Shown one piece after another: positions 20,291-25,421 of a stretch of 25,421 nt of DNA. Source of the stretch: Silene noctiflora (lineage: Eukaryota; Streptophyta; Magnoliopsida; Caryophyllales; Caryophyllaceae). The notes beneath the pieces were generated by a model. The model had not been told where the DNA came from. It made no database searches and was given only the letters and a program-made list of their open reading frames with translations. Position numbers and translations under genes: made by a program. Within the stretch, counting starts at the first letter, position 1. Every line of letters begins with the position of its first letter. The stretch is from assembly GCA_009801015.1 (NCBI GenBank), contig VHZZ01000054.1, positions 310,313 to 335,733 on the forward strand, read 5' to 3'.

Positions 20291-20809
20291 GAATTTGGAT
20301 TTTTTGAATTGTACATAATCTTTTTAAAAATTGAATCTCTATTAATTTTATTTATGCTAATTTCACTTTTAGTTGACACATGAAAAGCAAAATCATGTTC
20401 AATGATCATGATATAAATTACAAGTGAATCTACATATACTACTTGAATTTTGACACTAATAGTATAACTGATTAATCGTGCATATCAACCATTTTTTATG
20501 ATAATTTTATTTTTCACTCTAAATTCATATAGTGTTATGTAATAGCGACTATGATTATATATGTTTATCTACAACGTTTTTTTTTTTTTTTGTATAATGA
20601 TTTGTTAACATATTTAGTTGTACATTGTGTTTAGTTTACGCCTAACGACAAATATTTGCATATCCAATATAAATAAAATTTTCAACAATTGATACTTGAT
20701 CATTGCATATTTTATATACTTTAACCCCCTAGATTAGCTCCATTTTACATGTCATTTAGAACTTATCATAGGGTTTTTGAGCTAATATTTATATCTAGTT
20801 GCATTTGTT
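20291..20809. other. AT-rich intergenic DNA, nothing recognisable
   Basis: Very AT-rich with a 13-nt T-run at about 20579. No repeat family, open frame or RNA gene is recognised. Confidence 0.4.
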
Positions 20810-22130
20810 TGTCTTAACATGCCTTGCAGGTAATTAAGCTTTTAGGAGCTAAATTCTACTAAATATGCAAGGCTAGAATGCAAAGGCTAAGTCATGAGTA
20901 AGAGATGGACCAAGTGTTGCATGTTGCATGCGTTTTGCATAGAAATGATTTTGGATAAAAGAAGAAATGCAAATGAAGTCAAAAAGCAAGTCAAGCCCAA
21001 AAACAAAGTCCAAATTAGAGTGGAAAACATGAGATTCCAAATGTTCTTAGGATGCCAAATGAAAATCTTAAACCGGGTGATTAATCGCACAATTAAACAC
21101 CAACATAGGATTCCATGGGAGTTAATGCATGAAATTAAGGTGCCCGGGCTAGAACACCACGTCCCCGATCGGGGACGCAGCCTTTTATGTGCATCCTTTA
21201 CTCCCTTGTTTCCCTATAAATACAAGACCTCGTCAAGCATTTTCATACAACTCCTCATTCCTTACTTCACACATTTTTCTTACTTATATTCTCTCTAAAT
21301 CTAGTAGTTAGTTTAGTTTAGTGTAGATTTAGTTTAAATTAGTTTTGTTACATTTTAATCATTCAACATTTCTATTTACAATTTCATTTCAATTCAAGTT
21401 ATTGTTCTTCATTTCCAAGTTCTACATTTCCTTATTGTTCTTCATTTCTGGTAGTTCTATTTTCCATTTTATTTATGTTGTTTAATTTATAGCTCTTACA
21501 TTATGTTTACATTTTCATTTAGCATTTGCATTTGTTATCATTTTCATATGAGTAGTTAGATTTCTAGTATAGGAATTAGGGGAGTCATGTACAATTGATA
21601 ATAAAATATGTTGTTAATTAGTTATTCATTTATAATTTCTACACATACTTGATTTGTAATGTTATTCTTAGTTTATTGATCACATTCTAGGATTAAATAT
21701 GTTATACAATCTATAAGTCGAGAGGCACAGATTTGTATTAGAACTAGCATGTTGTAGTAGATTGACCTAACTCATAGTGAAAGCTTGTTAGAACCCGATT
21801 TAAGCCCGATACTAAAAGTGAAAACTGAGTGTTGTTAGGCCTAGATGATAATTTGTGTCTACCAGTTTAACAACTATTTAAATCATTGATTTGCATGTAT
21901 GAACCGAACTTCCTAGACATCTTTTGTTTTATCGTTTGCTTTTATATTTTACTTTGCATTTACCAATCAATCAACCAACCCCCATAACTTATGACTAACC
22001 GAGGTAAAATTTTAACCATCACAACTAATTAGCAACCACCGCGCTCTCCGTGGATTCGACCCCTAAATACTACATTAATTTGTGTTGTTAGGGTAATTTA
22101 TTTTTGATAGAGTTGCGACACTTGTTCAAT
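20810..22130 (+). mobile_element. LTR-like segment, probably a solo or broken LTR
   Basis: No coding gene, but promoter-like organisation on the plus strand: a GC-rich palindrome (21160-21177), then a TATA-type CCCTATAAATACAAG (about 21211), then a T/C-rich stretch. Near the far end lies CGCTCTCCGTGGATTCGACC (about 22042), followed by TTGTTAGGGTAATTTA, text I associate with the 3' parts of plant Ty3/gypsy LTRs. Neither exact LTR end nor a target duplication is visible, and no tRNA primer site of the usual TGGCGCC type follows. The borders are approximate. The 134-codon frame at 20894-21298 crosses the TATA box and is rejected. Confidence 0.4.
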
Positions 22131-22680
22131 ACTATAAAAACGATTGTTTTTAGTTATAAAATGTTTAAAAGTAGTTGAGGACCCAGGTTAGAACTTATAC
22201 GTTATTACATATATTTACATGTCAAATATGTTAATTCATTTGAAATCGAACATTAAAATGTTATTTTGTTTTTCTTCAAAATATATGAAGTGCGGTTCAT
22301 CTACAACATTTTTACATTCCACTGTATGTAATAAAAGACAACAAAAATATCAACATATCTTAGATTAATAAGGCTAAGTTTATGAGTGAGTTTACATGGT
22401 TAGTCTCAAGTGTAGCCGTGAAAAGTACAAAAAAGACAACAACAACAATAATCATGGCAAAATACTAAACATAGCAATATTCGTGGCAAAATACTACAAG
22501 TCTATCGCAAAAGCTTAATAAATTGGTCATATACAAAACATAATTATATGTTGACGGTATACTATGACAATATACGTATTGATAAATAGAAACTTTTTTT
22601 ACGAGGCCTTTTTGTCCTCATGAACCAGTGCTTTCGAAAATCTGGGCTTGCATAACACCATCTATGTCACAACATAGCTA
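22131..22680. other. AT-rich intergenic DNA
   Basis: No gene seen. The phrase TGGCAAAATACTA occurs twice (about 22456 and 22485), a small local duplication with ATAGCAATATTCG between. The stretch leads up to the Helitron-type hairpin. Confidence 0.4.
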
Positions 22681-22681
22681 G

Positions 22682-22712
22682 CCCCGTGAATTTCACGGGG
22701 TAATAGAATTAG
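22682..22712 (+). mobile_element. Helitron-type 3' terminus
   Basis: A 19-nt near-perfect palindrome CCCCGTGAATTTCACGGGG (22682-22700) is followed by TAATAGAA and TTAG, then T. This has the hairpin, short AT spacer and CTRR-like end of Helitrons, but the last four bases are TTAG where CTAG is expected. The 5' end was not found. Confidence 0.5.
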
Positions 22713-22729
22713 TTAATGTTTGTAGGAAC

Positions 22730-23845
22730 ATGGAGGATTATCAGGATAGCAATGTTGATGTGTTAATTAAGAGGAAGCAGCACAAAGATCGGACCAGAAT
22801 GTACGATTTAGCACTGTGGGAGTGGAACGAATTGGATATGGTGGAGTCGATGAATGTCGGGTATAGTGCTCAATTTTTTAGTCTGCCATCCTGCTTTCTC
22901 CTTTTTCCGAGGCTAGCTATGTTGTGATTATCCGATTCCTTGGTTAGACTATCACCCTACTTTCTGCTTTTTTCGTTCTATTCTTGACGACCAAAACCAG
23001 ACTTATATGTTTACTGCTCAGTCCATGGTCTTTCTTCCGGAAATTCTTCATTATCAATCAGTTGCGGTTAATAAACTAGGTGATCTATTGACGGTTAAAA
23101 TCAATGGTAAGACTTTAGTCTTACGAGCCGATGAGTATGGGTCATTGTTTAATATTCCGTATACTACGCCTAAGACGTGTGATAAAAATGGTTCGCTAGG
23201 GTTAGACGGTTTGGACCCTCTTCGAGTTTTACAATCTTTGACCCTCATGCAAATTTAAAAACCAAAATTCATGCTCAAATTCTTGATGCTCCTCATCAGT
23301 TTCTGTACACTTTCTTTTGTCGGACTGCTACTCCTCGCCTTAATTCTCGTGGTTATTGCCAAATTTCTGACTTATTGCTGATGTATCATCTAATGTTAGG
23401 AAACCAATAAATCTGGCTGCTGTTGTGTTTCATTATATTCGTGAAGTTGCAGCCGACGTTCAGAAGGCTCATGACAACAAGAAACGAGATCTGTCTTAGA
23501 GGATGTGGCTCTCTCATGCACGTCTTTTGGCAGAAGCGGCTATTGTCTGATGACATCTTCTGTGTTGCATTGGATGATCGATAGTATGCGAGATGGGTTA
23601 ATGGGGAAGATGCATATACGGGTTGTTGCAAATAAGCTGGTTGATTTGCGCGGTCAGGAGTCTGCTGGGCCTAGTACAAAAGGTTTTGGGGCTGTTGTTT
23701 CTAAGTTTGATTACCTCTCGAACACCGCGACTGATGACTTATAAACGATTACACATGAATGGGTGGCCATTAAAGAAACCCTTGCCCAACTTACATCCCT
23801 CCCTAACCTTCTCAAACAGCTCATAGCCCGCTTCCCTTTGTAGCA
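22730..23845 (+). pseudogene. Frame-broken retroelement-like coding remnant
   Basis: Several plus-strand frames read as consecutive parts of one former protein. 22730-22927 begins MEDYQDSNVDVLIKRKQHKD. 23007-23258 contains VAVNKLGDLLTVKINGKTLV and DEYGSLFNIPYTTP. An overlapping frame around 23235-23410 contains KIHAQILDAPHQFLYTFF and TPRLNSRGYCQISDL. Another from about 23375 contains VRKPINLAAVVFHYIREVAA. 23505-23744 is a further piece. The order (N-terminal charged part, strand-rich middle, then INLAAVVFHYI-like helix) resembles the plant transposon-associated gag-like proteins grouped as putative plant transposon protein (often next to Athila-type elements). At least two frameshifts and stops break it, so it is not functional. 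The family link is from memory and moderate. Confidence 0.5.
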
Positions 23846-25026
23846 TGTCCTGCCTTTTCCCTTTATTTTGTTAATTTCTATTTGCAGGATATATTTTCTA
23901 ATCGTAGTCTATCCGATCGTCTCGTACTTGTTATAGTGATGTTTATTGACTGTGTTTGATAGCTGCTTCTAGGTTTTCTTGGCTTTGGATATATGCCTTG
24001 ACTCATTTTGACCATCCTTCTCCTTTCCATGATGTCAAGAGGGGGAAAGATTAGGAACATGTTATACTTAGTAGCTACTAGCTTTAGACCTTTATCTATG
24101 ATATTCTCTTTTGCGTTCTTAACTATTGATGGTTTAAAACTCATTATTCCGATCTTATTTCATCTTGTTTGAATGTTTCCATTTTCTTTTATTTGTCTTG
24201 GTTAGTTCGTATATAAGTTTGATATTGCTTTGTCGAGGGGGAATAATTTTCCATAGGGATTTGCCATCATCAAAGGGAGAATTTGTGGAACTATGGTTCT
24301 CGATGATGACAAGTTCCCAATCTTCATTTCCCTCTTGACTAATGTTTTGGTTAAAATGTGAATGTTGCAGGACATGACTATACTATTAAGAGAAGCTGGA
24401 AGCCATCCTACTCAAATCTTGGTCTTCGTCTAGCTAATTGTAAGGGTATAGTTCATAAGCTCACTCGATAAATGTTCTGAACAGTTCCTGAGAATGTTCA
24501 GTTCTTAAGCTCACTCGATAAATCTACATTTCGTGTTTTTTGTTGTGAATTTGTATTAATTCGTGTTTTTATGTCAGACATATGATGTCGCTGCCCAGAG
24601 AATTAGAGACGTAGCAAATACAGTCCAACTAGATCAGTACCTGAAGATGATTAACTTGTTTGGTTATCTTGGAGATCCAAATGAATTATAGCTTGCTCAA
24701 CATTAATTTGTCTCGAGTTTCTGAAGTGCTCGAGAATGTTATAGTATCTTCTCGTTCCAGTGATTCTTGATTGCTTTTGGAGATTAATAATCGAGCTCAA
24801 GCTCTACCTGCGTGGCTACCACCTAAAGCCAAACTCACCGTCCTACAAAATTCCTTATTTTGCTATGAGATTTTGTAATTTATTAGGCATTCTTTTTTTG
24901 TCAATTCACTGAGGCCCGTCCGTGAAGGAAGCATGGGGAAGCCGAACCTCCTTAACTCATTAACCAAGCCAAAACTCTTCGAATATGCGCATCAAATTGA
25001 GGGAATAGAGGTACCTGTGGGTTAGT
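23846..25026 (+). other. Retroelement-derived non-coding debris
   Basis: No intact frame. TCATCAAAGGGAGAATTTGT at about 24268-24287 resembles the polypurine tract plus TG start found before a 3' LTR. TCGAGGGGGAATAATTTTCC at about 24233 is a second purine-rich site. A 50-bp tandem duplication is marked by TAAGCTCACTCGATAAAT at 24456 and 24506. The reading frames on either strand are short and resemble nothing. Confidence 0.4.
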
Positions 25027-25421
25027 TGTTGGAGTATGTGTCTTTCACAGTAGTGCGATCACATATTTAAATTTCATAATAAGAATACATAAGGGATGAT
25101 ACATTATATAGTCAACTGACAAACATTTATCGGTAGCGATTGGCTGACTAGAGTTTGACGTTACTGTCGTTTGACGATGATGATCAGTTGATCCCTTGAG
25201 GTCACACCTATAAGATGGAACCAAAATTATTAACTGATCAAATGTATGTGATACAGGTCGATCAATCATTTATATTTATATATGTATATTTTGTTGTGTG
25301 AGTTTGTTGAAGTCGAGTTTAGAACTCGAGTCAACACAAGTTTATTATTTAAATTATGCGATAATTGACTAATAAAATTTTATATCTTATTATAATGTGA
25401 TTAAATAAGATTTAATTTAAT
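25027..25421 (+). mobile_element. Probable start of a Ty1/copia-type LTR, cut by the window edge
   Basis: TGTTGGAGTATGTGTC at 25027 is a common start of plant copia LTRs. The following text (TGACAAACATTTATC, TTTGACGTTACTGTCGTTTG, GATCCCTTGAGGTCACACCT) is of the type I associate with such LTRs in Caryophyllales. The 3' end, inner domain and target duplication are outside the window. A 74-codon minus-strand frame here is not called. Confidence 0.45.

Noticed and set aside
20894..21298. 134-codon plus-strand open frame
   Set aside because: It runs through a palindrome and a TATA box of an LTR-like segment; composition is not protein-like and no family is recognised.
1..25421. CRISPR-like arrays, operons or a phage/defence-island system
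   Set aside because: No regularly spaced repeats with unique spacers, no prokaryotic gene order; introns and plant gene families show this is plant nuclear DNA.

Overview
This window is nuclear DNA from a flowering plant, most likely a eudicot. The genes have GT-AG introns, plant-only families are present, the intergenic DNA is very AT-rich, and there are many plant-type MITEs, a SINE-like pair, Helitron-type ends and LTR-retroelement debris. A Caryophyllales origin (for example a pink-family relative) is only an impression from the repeat styles. No prokaryotic, organellar or viral gene set is present.

Three host genes can be rebuilt exon by exon. (1) On the plus strand, 1487-6130, five coding exons encode a DUF789-family protein of about 911 residues, with a long basic, serine-rich N-terminal extension. 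A leader intron is likely upstream and holds a tandem pair of SINE-like sequences. (2) On the minus strand, 10472-6654, three exons encode a 328-residue class I chitinase: signal peptide, hevein chitin-binding domain, GH19 catalytic domain and a short C-terminal tail. The first two genes are convergent, about 0.5 kb apart. (3) On the minus strand, 18708-14835, two exons separated by a 2.87-kb intron encode a 334-residue cysteine-rich GPI-anchored cell-surface protein of the At4g28100-like type. The three genes have no obvious functional link; this is ordinary gene-island layout.

The spaces between genes and the introns are filled with small transposable elements. There is a foldback MITE in the DUF789 intron and a Helitron-type 3' end plus an 83-bp tandem duplication in chitinase intron 2. 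A GTGACGG-type MITE family has at least three copies (11.2, 11.9 and 17.8 kb). Two neighbouring Stowaway-type elements lie at 13.8-14.3 kb, and two perfect-stem hairpins at 11.85 and 14.4 kb. A cluster of AAGACT-rich foldback repeats lies upstream of the GPI-protein gene (18.9-20.3 kb).

From about 20.8 kb to the right edge I see no intact host gene. The stretch holds an LTR-like segment with a TATA box and an 18-bp GC-rich palindrome, a Helitron-type hairpin end, a frame-broken retroelement-like coding remnant (22.7-23.8 kb), a polypurine-tract-like motif, and the probable start of a copia-type LTR at 25.03 kb that runs off the window.

I did not find a convincing new biological system. The most useful points are the full gene models, the new-looking MITE family and perfect hairpins, and the foldback cluster next to a promoter. 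Splice sites, starts and family names rest on reading and memory of the families, not on any search.
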